Below are positions 54,999-64,000 of a stretch of 64,000 nucleotides of DNA, piece by piece; positions within the stretch are counted from its first letter, which is position 1, and each line of letters begins with the position of its first letter. The stretch lies in NCBI GenBank assembly GCA_030068075.1, contig CM057837.1, forward strand, positions 19,871,691-19,935,690, given 5' to 3'. A model generated the notes under the pieces. It saw only the letters and a list, made by a program, of their open reading frames with translations. It was not told the origin of the DNA and made no database searches. Source of the stretch: Paguma larvata (lineage: Eukaryota > Chordata > Mammalia > Carnivora > Viverridae). A program made the position numbers and the translations under genes.

Positions 54999-55009
54999 AC
55001 CCTTTGAAA

Positions 55010-55435
55010 AGGAAGTGACCACAGACTGGTTGGCTAAAATAATAGAAATTTATTCTCTCAGAGTCTGGAGGCCAAAAGTCCAAAATTAAGGCATCTAAAA
55101 TAGTTGTTTTTTTTTTTCTGGGGGCTCAGAGGGAGAATTCAGGCCATGCCCCTGTCCTGGCTTCCGGTGACGTCTAGCACTCTTTGGCTTATCGATGCAT
55201 CATTGCTTTCTCTGCCTCCGCCTTTACACGGCTTTCTCCCCTCATCTGTGTCTTTGCGTGCAAGTTTCCTCACCTTAGAAGAACTCAGGTCACTGGCAGT
55301 ATGACCTCATTTTCACTTGCATACATCTGTGAAGACCCTATTTCTGAGTTAAGTCACAATCACAGCTGGGCAGGGGGTGAGGTTTGAACGTATCTTTTTT
55401 GAGAGACATAATTCTACCATGACATCACCACCTGT
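55010..55435 (-). mobile_element. Solo LTR of the ERVL-MaLR (MLT1/MST-like) group, antisense
   Basis: Landmarks in order: 'gaccacagactggttggctaaaataatagaaatttattctctcagagtctggagg', 'caaaagtccaaaattaaggc', 'cttctggcttccgg'-like block, 'gtgtctttgcgtgcaagtttcc', 'agaactcaggtcactggcag', 'tatgacctcattttcactt', 'gaagaccctatttctgagttaagtcac'. It reads as the reverse complement of the family at 2848-3215. The CanSINE at 54783 lies against its left end. Confidence 0.75.
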
Positions 55436-55489
55436 GAGGTTTTCCCTTAAGCAGATCTCCTTACAAGGTCAAATTAAATGAAGTATATT

Positions 55490-55533
55490 TTTTTTCATTT
55501 AGAGAGAGAGTGTGTAGGCGAGGGAGAGGGGCT

Positions 55534-55575
<42 letters not shown>

Positions 55576-55700
55576 CTTAGGCAGGCTCCATGCTCAGCCC
55601 AGAGCCCAATGTGGGGCTCAATCCCACGATTCCCTGGGATCATGACCTCAGCAGAAATCAAGAGTTGGATGCTCAACCTACTGAGCCACCCAGGCGCCCC
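55490..55700 (-). mobile_element. Older CanSINE subtype, antisense, with long GA array
   Basis: Reversed tail 'ttttttttcatttagag', a (GA)n array at about 55538-55573, 'aatcttaggcaggctccatgctcagcccagagcccaatgtggggctcaatccc', 'ccctgggatcatgacctcagc' and intact reversed head 'gagccacccaggcgcccc'. Short duplication TAAATGAA flanks it. Confidence 0.94.
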
Positions 55701-55717
55701 CTAAATGAAATCTTTAA

Positions 55718-55783
55718 ATGAAGTTCACTTCAAATGAATATTTTAAAATATTTAAAACCAATGAAGTTCACTTCAAATGAATA
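55718..55783. repeat. Duplicated 23-bp near-palindrome
   Basis: The 23-base phrase from 55718 to 55740 recurs exactly at 55761-55783 (43 bases apart). Each contains TGAAGTTCACTTCA, an imperfect inverted repeat with arms TGAAGT and ACTTCA. The intervening 20 bases are AT-rich. Confidence 0.9.
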
Positions 55784-55799
55784 CTGACTCGGTCAGTAG

Positions 55800-57370
55800 T
55801 TTTAAATCCCTGAGGCACCTTTGTATTCCCCCAATTCTGAGGTCGCCCCACCAGCTAGGACGCCATGGGCAGGACACTGGGCATGGGTTTTATGGCCATT
55901 CCACCCGTCCCTGTGGTGTTTCTGTGATGAGAGATTTATGCTCCTTTGCGTTAGGTCAGTGAAATCAGACAACTTCTGAAACCAGAGCCTCGTGTGAGCT
56001 GGGGCAAGTGAGAGGGAGTGTTTAAGGCCCCATTAAACAAGCCTACAGTACACATCTTGTCTTCAGCCTGTCTGCTGGCAAGATGATAAAAGCGAGATGC
56101 AGATGGTTTTCTTACATGCTAAATTAGTTAATAAATCATATGCGTGAACGAGCTACAACTACGGCGTCAAGACGGCTGTTAGAAGGAAGACTCGGGTTTG
56201 CTTTCTGAGCTGGGGTCGCTGCCTCCCATCGGGGTCTGCCCAGGACAGACTGGAGAGGCTCAGGTGGGCGCTCTGGTGGTGGACAGACGCCTGCTCCGGC
56301 AGGGGCGACCATAGGGACAACCTGACCTTCAGGGACTGTTTCGGCGAGGGCTAGGGGGCGGACGCCGCTTCCTGGTGACCAGTGAATTCTGAGCAGTGTT
56401 GAAGGCTGAGGGCAGGGACCAGCGCGTACGTGCCTGTGTGTGCACGTGTGTGTGTGACTGGGGCTCCCTCTTTGTGGATGGGGATTTTCATGGACAATCG
56501 AGACCAGAGAGTGACGAGGAAGTAGCATTGTAAAGGTCCCGTCTACAGCCCAGCCTGTCTTTACTCTCTCGCCCGCTGGAGTTTGAATTCTCAAAGTCGG
56601 GACACATCTCCTTCCTCGCCAGGAGTCACCCGGGCCACCTCTGCGTGGCTGTGGCAAGTGACGTGAAGAGCCTTTTCATCCACCTCTTACCAAACCTGTC
56701 TTGAGAACCCACTGTGTGCCCAGTACGGTCCGTGGTCTCACGGGCCTCCCCACCTCGTGGAGAACGGGTAGAGGCAATACTTGGGGCTGGGGGAGGCTCC
56801 CAATGCGGGGACCTTAGAGCCGCACCGGGATGAGTAGAGACGGCGCATCGTGGTGCAGGGTGGGGGCAGGTGAGGGTGTGACATCACAGCAGAGAGAGTT
56901 GCCGGGGTGTCAGTTTGACTAAGACTAGACTACAAAATGGGAGTGTGAACAGAGAGGGAGACCATAGATGCCGCTTCCGAACTTAACCTCATTCCGAGGT
57001 CAGGAGCTCCAGGCAGGACATGGCAGGCAGGCCCGGGGCAGGGTGGTGGGGTGCGGGTTGATGACAGGTGGGCAGAATCAATACACTGCGGTGAGTGTCG
57101 AACTCTGGAGGAGAGAAGGCGAGAGAAGAAACTGAAGGAGGAAGGTAGGAACCAGGCTTTGCTCGCCGCCTCTGAGGTTACGAGCTCTCCAGTCTAAGGG
57201 CCTCCCCCCTTGCCACGTCAGGGCTCTTCCTGCCCACATCACCATGGTTACCTAGGCTGTCGACCATCATCCCTACGCAGCTCCCAGTGTCCCGGGGGGT
57301 GGTCGTGTTCACAGGCCCAGCCTAACCTGGGAATCGGAATGTTTCAGAATTAGTCCCTGCTTCTAGCTTG
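55800..57370. other. Intronic sequence, mostly unique
   Basis: A short reversed L2-like end lies near 56700 ('tgtcttgagaacccactgtgtgcccagtacgg'). A GTGTGTGCACGTGTGTGTGTG run is at about 56432-56455. No exon found. Confidence 0.4.
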
Positions 57371-57469
57371 CAGAATGAATCTGGGGCAGCATGAACCGGA
57401 AGCATCAAGTATGGCGCCCTCAGGTGTAAGTGGGTCGGTGCCCACAGGTACAGGCTGCACAGCACCTGT

Positions 57470-58085
57470 AGCTTGCAGGTGCTCAGTCCTCACTGTCCTG
57501 TATGGCCCCAGTCCAGAGACTCCTGGATTTTCCCCGCCTGTGACCCTCCTCGCCTACTCTGGCTCCCCGTACCCAACTCTTCCCAGTCGGTCTCATTGTC
57601 TGTCCTTCCTGACCTCATGGTCCCTAAACCACTTGGTAGAAGCCCTATCTGTCTCTACTTGTCTCTACCCTACAACATCCGGCCTCATCTCATCAGGCCA
57701 GCCTAAGCCCAGCCTCTTCCTTACCCCCAAGGCTCTTCCTTCGGCTTCCTGTGATGGCTGCCCTGGGCTGCGTGGTGGTGTGCACTCTGCTCTTTATGAT
57801 TCGCTGTCACTGTGGCCCTCCCAGGTTGTCCCTGTAACCTGTGAGTGTGTAGAAAACCCATGAGGAATATCCCCTTCTTCCATGGAGCTCTCCCTAATAC
57901 TCCCATCGAGTCCCCAGCCCCCTCCCTCTTCCATCTGAGTGCTCACGGCTCTTGCACCTCTCCGGATCCCCACCCCCCTTACCGTCTTCACTGTGGATTA
58001 AGGTCCTGCGAGTGTGCTAGTAAAATCTCCCTAGATTGCAAATGCCATGGGCGCACGCTGCACTGAGTCACTCCAGGCAGCCCTC
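57470..58085 (+). mobile_element. L2 3' region, sense
   Basis: 'tgctcagtcctcactgtcctgtatggcc', 'cctgggctgcgtggtggtgtgcactctgctctttatgattcgctgtcactgtggcc', and 'tccatggagctctccctaatactccc' follow the pyrimidine-rich sense L2 3' region. The 162-residue open frame over it (57375-57863) is a by-product. Diverged. Confidence 0.45.
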
Positions 58086-58439
58086 CTGCATGAAGCAAAA
58101 CAGCCTGAATTAATCTGAATTGCATTATCCACACTTCCCAAGGTGATCCAAGTCAGAGCCATTCAAATCACGGACCAGCAGAGGAACGGAATTCTCCGGA
58201 AGGCACTGCAGAATTCCTTCTCCAGCAAATCTGCCTTCGCTGACGATTCTTGGCTGGAGCAAGTATTAAAATGAATTCGCATTCCCAGAGCATCGAGCTG
58301 GAGAAACGACCCAGCAGATATGAGATGGCCAGGGAAGTCACTGCAGCGATAAAAACGTGGTGGTCATCACGGGCTAGCTGAGCATCGGCCGCACGGTCCC
58401 TGTCATTGCCTGGTCTGATCTCAGGCATGTGTTCCCATA

Positions 58440-59290
58440 AAACATCTGAATAAATATTTGGGGGTAGTTCTGCCGAGATTACTCACAGAGGAGTTTTTAA
58501 GTGTGCTTATCCGATAAAAATAATTGTTACTTCATCAGCCCGCAAAGAAAACAAGGAGCATGATTTAGCTAAAAGGTTGGGAGACACATACACGTACGCT
58601 ATTACTGGTGCCCTTCGCAGACTGGTGATAAAGGTGTTAGGTTTTGGTTTTTTAAAGAAACGTGAAGAAAAGACCAATTTATATCTGTCGATCAGAAGGT
58701 CAGTGTTATTTCCAATTAAACGAGTTCAAGGTCCAGACAGGAATTGCAGAGTGATAAGGAAAAATAACTTTATGGGAGATTCCTTTTCTCAATTGCCTGG
58801 ATTTTATTTTCCAAACGACTTCCCTTTTATCCCACAATGCAGTTCGGCAGCGAACCTTGCAGTGACACCGAGGATGTAAATTCACTCGGCGATGAGGAGG
58901 AAAGTTTATTCAGCATTCACCTATAAATCACCGTATTTCATGGTTCTCTAAAAAATGCCGGGAAACCCTGGAATTGGAGCAGACAGTGGCTCTCATATCA
59001 ACAGTTAATCTTTCAGACTTTCGCTAACTGTTGCTGTTTTATGGCGAAGGGTGTGATTGGAGCCGTTGTTAACGTTCCTTTAATTGAAATTTTAACTTGC
59101 CATCCAACACACACACCTGTTAAGGAAAATGGGGGAAGGTCCACCAGCGTTTCTCTTTAATACAGATGAAATCCTATAGCTACAAATAATAACTTTGAAA
59201 ACGGAATCACAACTGTTAAGGCACTGATAAGTTGTGCAGTAATGAAACTGCTTAAATTTGTTTAACCTGGTTTTCCCTAAACTTTTTTTT
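58440..59290. other. Repeat-poor AT-rich intronic block, possible conserved element
   Basis: No SINE, LINE or simple repeat over about 850 bp. Several short motifs resembling homeodomain or GATA sites are visible (ATGATTTAGC, TTCCAATTAAACG, GTGATAAGG, TTTAATTGAAATTTTAAC). A T17 run at 59283-59299 ends the block. Composition suggests a candidate enhancer, not proof of one. Confidence 0.35.
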
Positions 59291-60270
59291 TTTTTTTTTA
59301 CCTTGGAATGCTTTGATCTACTTCTTGAGAGTCCACTTTGGAAACATGGCTCTAGGCATCTTTGCTTATAGAAATAGCTGTGTAAGTCTGCTATTTCCCA
59401 GAGAAACCCGGGCCTGTGGGGAGGAGGTCTTAGTCTCCTTGCTTGTATTCTTTTGGTCTAGCAGTGCTGGGAGGCAGGGGTGGAAGGCTTTGGGGACCTC
59501 TGGGCAGCAGAGTATGGTGCCAGCTTCACAGTCCGTGGTTGGCTTTGCCTCACTAGAAGCTTGTCCATTGACGGGTCCTGCCTAGACCGTGAGGGTTCCC
59601 CTGGCATCTGGACCAATGCCATCATGCTGGTACCCAGCACAAAGTCCATCAGAGAAGAGGAGCCAGTTAAGGTCCCTTTGGAAAGTGTGTCACAAATGTG
59701 ACAGTGCGACATAACAGGAGAAGGAGGGGCTTGTCCATACCAAGAGCTCAGATAGGAGTGTTGCAGGGGAGGGACCCCGCTGATACAGCCTCGCCTTCCT
59801 CGGTGGTCCCCGTGGCTTTTGTAGGAGCTGACGGAGAGCCTTGGGCCCCTTTATCCTTTGCTGGGTCTTTGAGGAGTGACCAGGTAATAAATGGAAATTT
59901 GTCTTCGGCTGCAGGGATGGGGTGTGGATGGAAAGGAGCAGGGGTGTTGGGGTGAGAAAGCAAATAGAGTAGAAGAAATTCCCCCTCGTCCTCGAGGCGT
60001 TCTGTGCCACTTGGGGAGAGAACCGGCCTGGCGGACAGCCGTAAACCGAGTCTCGAGCCGCGTCGGGAGAGCCCGTGAGGGCTCGTGCTGCTGCTCTTGG
60101 TCTCAGTGTGGGATCGAACCGGGGAGTTCCGTAAAGACTCCATTTCTCTCCAAAAGTGTTCTTCGCGCGTTTGACTTGGGGGTCTGGTTCCTCCAGCTGG
60201 GGGAGCTGGAGCTGGAGCTGTGGTCCCGGGGCCCCGTCTGCCCGTGCTGCCTCAAGGGTTCTCCCATCAC

Positions 60271-60448
60271 GGGGTGCCTGGGCGGCTCAGTCGGCTACGT
60301 GTCCGACTCTTGGTTTCGGCTCAGTTCCTGCTCTCACGGTTTGTGAGTTCGAGCCCCACATGGGGCTCTGCACTGACCACGCAGATCCTGCTTGGGATTC
60401 TGTCTCCCTCTCTCTCTGTCCTTCCCCCGCTCACTTTCTATCTCTGTT
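60271..60448 (+). mobile_element. CanSINE, sense, whose tail is a homopurine array
   Basis: Head 'ggggtgcctgggcggctcagtcggctacgtgtccgactcttggtttcggctcag', 'gtttgtgagttcgagccccacatggggctctgcactgacc', then 'gcttgggattctgtctccctctctctctgtcc' and 'tcactttctatctctgttg'. The normal AAATAAATAAA tail is replaced by the purine array that follows. Confidence 0.93.
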
Positions 60449-60641
60449 GAAAGGAAGGAAGGAAGGAAGGGAGGGAGGGAGGGAGGGAGGGAGGAAGGAA
60501 GGAAGAAGGAAAGAAGGAAGGAAGGAAAGGAAGGAAGGGAGGGAGGGAGGAAGGAAGGAAGGAAGGAAGGAAGGAAAGAAGGAAAGAAAGAAGGAAAGAA
60601 GGAAAGAAAAGAAAGAAAGAAAGAAGAAAGAAGGAAAAGAG

Positions 60642-60680
<39 letters not shown>

Positions 60681-60698
60681 GAAAGAAAGAAGGAAAGA
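60449..60698 (+). repeat. (GGAA)n to (GAAA)n homopurine array, 250 bp uninterrupted
   Basis: Every base from 60449 to 60698 is A or G on the + strand. Left part is GGAA/GGGA, right part GAAA with GGAAA interruptions. It grew from the 3' tail of the CanSINE at 60271-60448. Basic-peptide open frames over it are artefacts. Confidence 0.98.
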
Positions 60699-60768
60699 CA
60701 AGAAAAAAAAGAAACATAACTTCATTATGAAGATCTGCCTGTGTTCTCGGCGAGCGCTTCTCATCACC

Positions 60769-60798
60769 GCCCCCGCCCCGCCCCGCCCCCGCCCGGGC
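60769..60798 (+). repeat. CCCCGCC-rich GC-box-like tandem tract
   Basis: CCCCCGCCCCGCCCCGCCCC-type run with three to four GC-box (Sp1-like) cores in tandem. CpG dinucleotides are locally frequent from about 60030 to 61160. No transcription start or exon is visible, so a promoter call is not justified. Confidence 0.6.
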
Positions 60799-60799
60799 G

Positions 60800-62720
60800 C
60801 TGACCTTGAGGATGAGTCTCTGTGCAGGAGCCGAGCTCCCCCTGAAGAGAGCGAGTCACCCTTCTCTCACCAGGAGCCTTCGCGCCTTGCTTCTCGCACT
60901 GAACCTGCAAAGGGAAACAGACGACCTCCGGAGGCCCCTGGTTTATTTCTCATTTCTAGTGCCGGACGCCTTCACCGGAAAGATCTGAGACGCTTGCAGA
61001 CTTCGACGTCGGCATCCCTCACGTGTCGCCGGTGGTCATTGGGACGAGCGTCATTTTTACATAAATGCCAGCGTCTGGGCCGCGTCCGCCACCTTCCGGG
61101 CCCCCGGAGCAGGCTGCTCCTGGTGCGGGGCTGTCGTTCAGAGCAGGGCTCCACCGAGGGCTAGACCGGACCTGAGCAAAATGAGAAACGGCTGTCTGGT
61201 CCAAGAAGTGAGCGTCTCAAGAGCACTCCGGAGGCAAACGGCCTGAGAGTCTTCCCGCCTGCCTTTGTCCGGTGCAACGTGCACCGTTCATTTCTGGAGG
61301 GCTAATTAGTCCAGGCTAGGCCACCTTGCCGTTGCCTGTGTCAAGCAGATTAGACGGCCCACTGGAGTGAGCCGACTAGAAATGACGCACAAGTAACCGG
61401 ATTTAACTCTTGAAACCATGATGTAACTATTCCAGCGGCCGGATAGCCAGCCGCTCCTTGGCTCCGAACAGCTCATTGGCATAACAAACAGCCTTGTGAC
61501 CTCAGAATACAAGATTTGGGGGGCCTTTTTTAGAGGAACATCAGAGATCTCCCCCCCCCCACAAACATACCCCACTTTCATTCCTTTTGAGAGGCCTCGT
61601 CTTTCATAGAAGATTCTGAGAGGTGTAGACTTGGAGTCTACACTCCAAAGTGGTTTGTTTGGCACCCTGCTGGATTCTCTCCAACAGGCATCCCTTGGTT
61701 TCGGTGTTTCTGTGATGGGGGAAGCGAGTGCCCGAAGGATTCTTCAAAGTGCTCAGGGCGCCCGCAGAAAAGGAGCTTCGGGGAGGGCACCGCAGTCATA
61801 AATCCAGTGCGAGCTTGATTATCATTTAGATTGCTCGTTCAAAGGGGAAGATGAAGCTTGGCAATCAGAGCGGTAGAGAAGGGCTCGTGCGCGGAGAAGG
61901 ACATCAGGCCCCGTGAACAACCCGTCCTGCTGGTGATCCTGTCGGCTCCCTGGATGTGGAGGGCAGCTGTCTGTGTGTGTGTGTGTGTGTGTGTGCGCAC
62001 ACACACACACGTAGGAGGTGGGGGCTGGGATAAACACCCACCGGTATTTATAGACATTGACGGGCTACCGGGTCTCAGCTTTTACTCAGCGGCTCTCTCA
62101 GCGGCCTCAGAAGCACCAAAATCTTGGTAGCTGGTTGTTGGCTGACTTTCAAACAGACCAGGGCTTAAGCACGTCTGGCCCTTGCAAATTAAATGACCAA
62201 CAGGCTCCGTGGCTCGGATACAGTAATGAGCCAGACTCAAGAGACTGAGAGTGGGGTTTTCTAGAAATACAGAAATGGGCAATTTACCTTCGTCATTTTA
62301 TTGCCCAAACTGAAAACAACCCCCAAACTTCCTCGGCTTGAGTGTTAATGAGAGGTAACCGCAACCAAGGCTCCCTTTCCTCCCTATCAGTGAATGAGAA
62401 CAACAAAGCTTCTAGAGAAATCCATAAAAGACCAAGAAGCAGGCTGGAAATTGTTCTCGCCCGTCACTCTAATTTCCTCAAGGCAGGATTTTCATTCCAG
62501 GAGAAGGGATAGATGCGATTTCGCTGTATTTTTGAGCCAGGCTCATGCAGGAGGGTTTCCATTCCATGAAATGAGGTCCCGTATGGGTCCCCCGCACGTG
62601 TCCTTGAAGAGCCGTCGCTCGCTGCAGGCGGGTCCCAGAGGGGCTCCCCACTGTTGGGGATGGCGCTTTCTTTTTCAAGATTCACCTCAGCTGCTGCTGT
62701 GACCGCCCCCCGGAGCCCTG
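60800..62720. other. Intronic sequence, unique apart from the GT/CA tract
   Basis: GC- and CpG-richer to about 61160, then mixed. No exon or transposon recognised. A C10 run lies at 61551-61560. Confidence 0.4.
61972..62010. repeat. (GT)n(CA)n inverted dinucleotide microsatellite
   Basis: About 24 bases of GT repeat run through GCGC into about 14 bases of AC repeat, so the two halves can pair as a hairpin. Confidence 0.93.
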
Positions 62721-64000
62721 TACCCCGTGCAGCCCCTTGGTTCTGGCCCCTACAGGCCTCGTTTCTCTGGCTCTCCCCCTGGGCTTAGTGACCTGTGTGT
62801 CCCACCGGAGCGCCGAAGAGGTGGAAGCATCAGCAGTCATCGGATGGACGGCCGGTCCAGCGCACCGCCTGGAAGTCAGCCTGAGTCCTCTCTCCTGGCC
62901 CATGCCTCACTTGGCACACGGGCAGTGTCCCTGAGGCCGGAGTCCTCCCGCCTTCCACCCCGGGGAGCCCCGCCTTCTCCAGGTTCCCCTCCAGTGCCTG
63001 GTCGGCCTCTCTCCGGCCCGTCCGCATCTCCTCCCTGCAGTTGGTGCACGCACAGCCACTGGGCACCTTCTAACAGCCCGGATCTTGTCTCCTGGGTGAA
63101 CCCCACGTGGCTCCCCGTCTCGCTCCCTGGGAAGGAAAAGCTCCTTAAACAGGCCTGCAAACCGCAACGCGGACGGCCCCCAGTTTGTGTGCACGTTAGC
63201 ACTGTCTGGAGATTGGGGTTCACGGTTCGGGTGCCCACTCGCGGGCATCGTGGTCGAAGTGCCCTGGTGGTGGCCGAGTGTGACCTGGGGGGGGGAAATG
63301 CGGCTGACTTGGCTCTGTGCCAGCTGCTGGCCTGCCATCATCTCATGCCTCCTGCCCTCCCTCCGCCCCCCCCCACCCTCGCTGGTTCCCACCGGGTCTT
63401 CCCACTGCTGGTCTTGTGGTCATTTGAGTTGTGGTTTAAATCCCTCCTCTCCCCACCACCCTGGTTGCCCTCTACCATGTGGCCATCCGAGCAGCACCTG
63501 CCTGATTCTTTGTAGCCAGTTTGTAAATTCTGACTCCCCCCTCCTCAAATGAAGTTCATGGTGGCAGGATCCCACCGATTTTTGTTTTCTTCTGAGCCTC
63601 CCCTGGTGACATAGTAGTTGCTCATTAGATGCAGGAAGAACGAGTTTAAGAGAAACAGACTTTGGGTGGGTCTCATGGGAAGGGGACTGGCAGTCATGAG
63701 GACCCCCCAGAATACGGATTCTGCCATACGAATTGCACAGTGTTCTGAGGTTAAAAGCCTGTGTGGACAGGGCTGGACCGATTTGGGCTGAAAGCCGAAT
63801 CTTTGAATTCCAGTTACCCCAACCCTAAAGTACAAAGAATCATGGGCATGCCACAGGGTTGGCGTGAAGATCGGGGGAGATGGCGTAAGGAAACATCCCA
63901 TAAACACTAGCAGTGTTGCTATAAATAACAACGTGGGCCCCTCAGGTCTGACACACGGCTCTCAAAGGGCCAGGCTGGGTTCTGTTCGCACTGGCAAGGT
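62720..64000. other. Intronic sequence, GC-rich then mixed; possible L2/MIR traces
   Basis: The 262-residue + strand open frame (62727-63515) is Pro/Ser-rich with no recognisable domain and is covered by equally long frames on the other strand, so I do not call a gene. Weak sense L2-like ('gacatagtagttgctcattagatgcaggaag', about 63610) and MIR-like (63740-63930) traces are possible. Short G-run and C-run at about 63288-63296 and 63366-63375. Confidence 0.35.

Larger units (their letters stand above)
52818..64000 (+). other. C10orf90: Start of the next C10orf90 intron (at least 11.2 kb in window)
   Basis: Begins with GTAAGC. I searched by eye for the missing ALMS-motif exon on the + strand and found none, so the acceptor lies right of 64000 or escaped me. 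Content: two homopurine arrays, CanSINEs, a MaLR LTR, L2, a repeat-poor block at 58.4-59.3 kb and several GC-rich unique stretches. Confidence 0.75.

Noticed and set aside
60156..60767. 187-residue + strand frame and minus-strand counterparts
   Set aside because: They span a CanSINE and its purine-array tail.
60769..60798. Promoter or CpG island
   Set aside because: The GC-box tract is short, and no exon, start codon or transcript evidence accompanies it.
62727..63515. 262-residue + strand frame, the longest after FATS
   Set aside because: Pro/Ser-rich, no domain, overlapped by frames of 161 and 120 residues on the other strand; typical of GC-rich non-coding DNA.

Overview
The window is mammalian nuclear DNA, almost certainly from a cat-family carnivore. 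About 24 copies of the carnivore tRNA-Lys-derived SINE (CanSINE) are present, in the form typical of felids: a head reading as a tRNA-like A/B box, a CT-rich body, and an AATAAATAAACATT-type tail. The rest is old mammalian repeat (L1M, L2, MIR, MER5A, MER20, MER1-type and MaLR LTRs). There is no bacterial or viral gene content and no operon.

The only gene I can support is on the + strand: an internal portion of C10orf90, also called FATS (fragile-site associated tumour suppressor, an ALMS-motif protein). Four exons are visible: 6923-8013 (large exon with the likely start ATG at 6950), 46884-47174, 50205-50389 and 52640-52817. All have consensus AG/GT borders and the phases chain correctly. 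After allowing for one extra base in exon A they encode about 572 residues, up to the first half of the ALMS motif. The last exons, with the rest of that motif and the stop, are not in the window and should lie beyond base 64000. Introns in the window are 38.9 kb, 3.0 kb and 2.3 kb, plus at least 11.2 kb of a fourth.

Layout: 1-6922 is upstream intron or 5' flank with MIR, L1M, a MaLR LTR, MER5 copies and two SINEs. 6923-8013 is the GC-rich coding exon. 8014-46883 is a large intron: its first part has MIR, MER1-type, L2 and SINE copies, 15-29 kb is an AT-rich block of antisense L1/HAL1 fragments with nested SINEs and MER20, and 29-46.8 kb is L2, unique sequence, two minisatellite-like loci and SINEs. 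46884-52817 holds three short exons. 52818-64000 is intron with two long homopurine arrays, an LTR, SINEs, L2 and a repeat-poor AT-rich block at 58.4-59.3 kb.

Most notable points: a one-base frame break at a C6 run in the large exon; a 15-bp proline-rich coding repeat in the third visible exon; antisense SINEs 41 bp and 101 bp upstream of two splice acceptors; three long purine-only tracts all on the gene's sense strand; 68-bp and 44-bp tandem arrays; and a 69-bp segment present twice 3 kb apart. I found no evidence of a wholly new biological system. All family names are from memory of consensus sequences; no database search was run.
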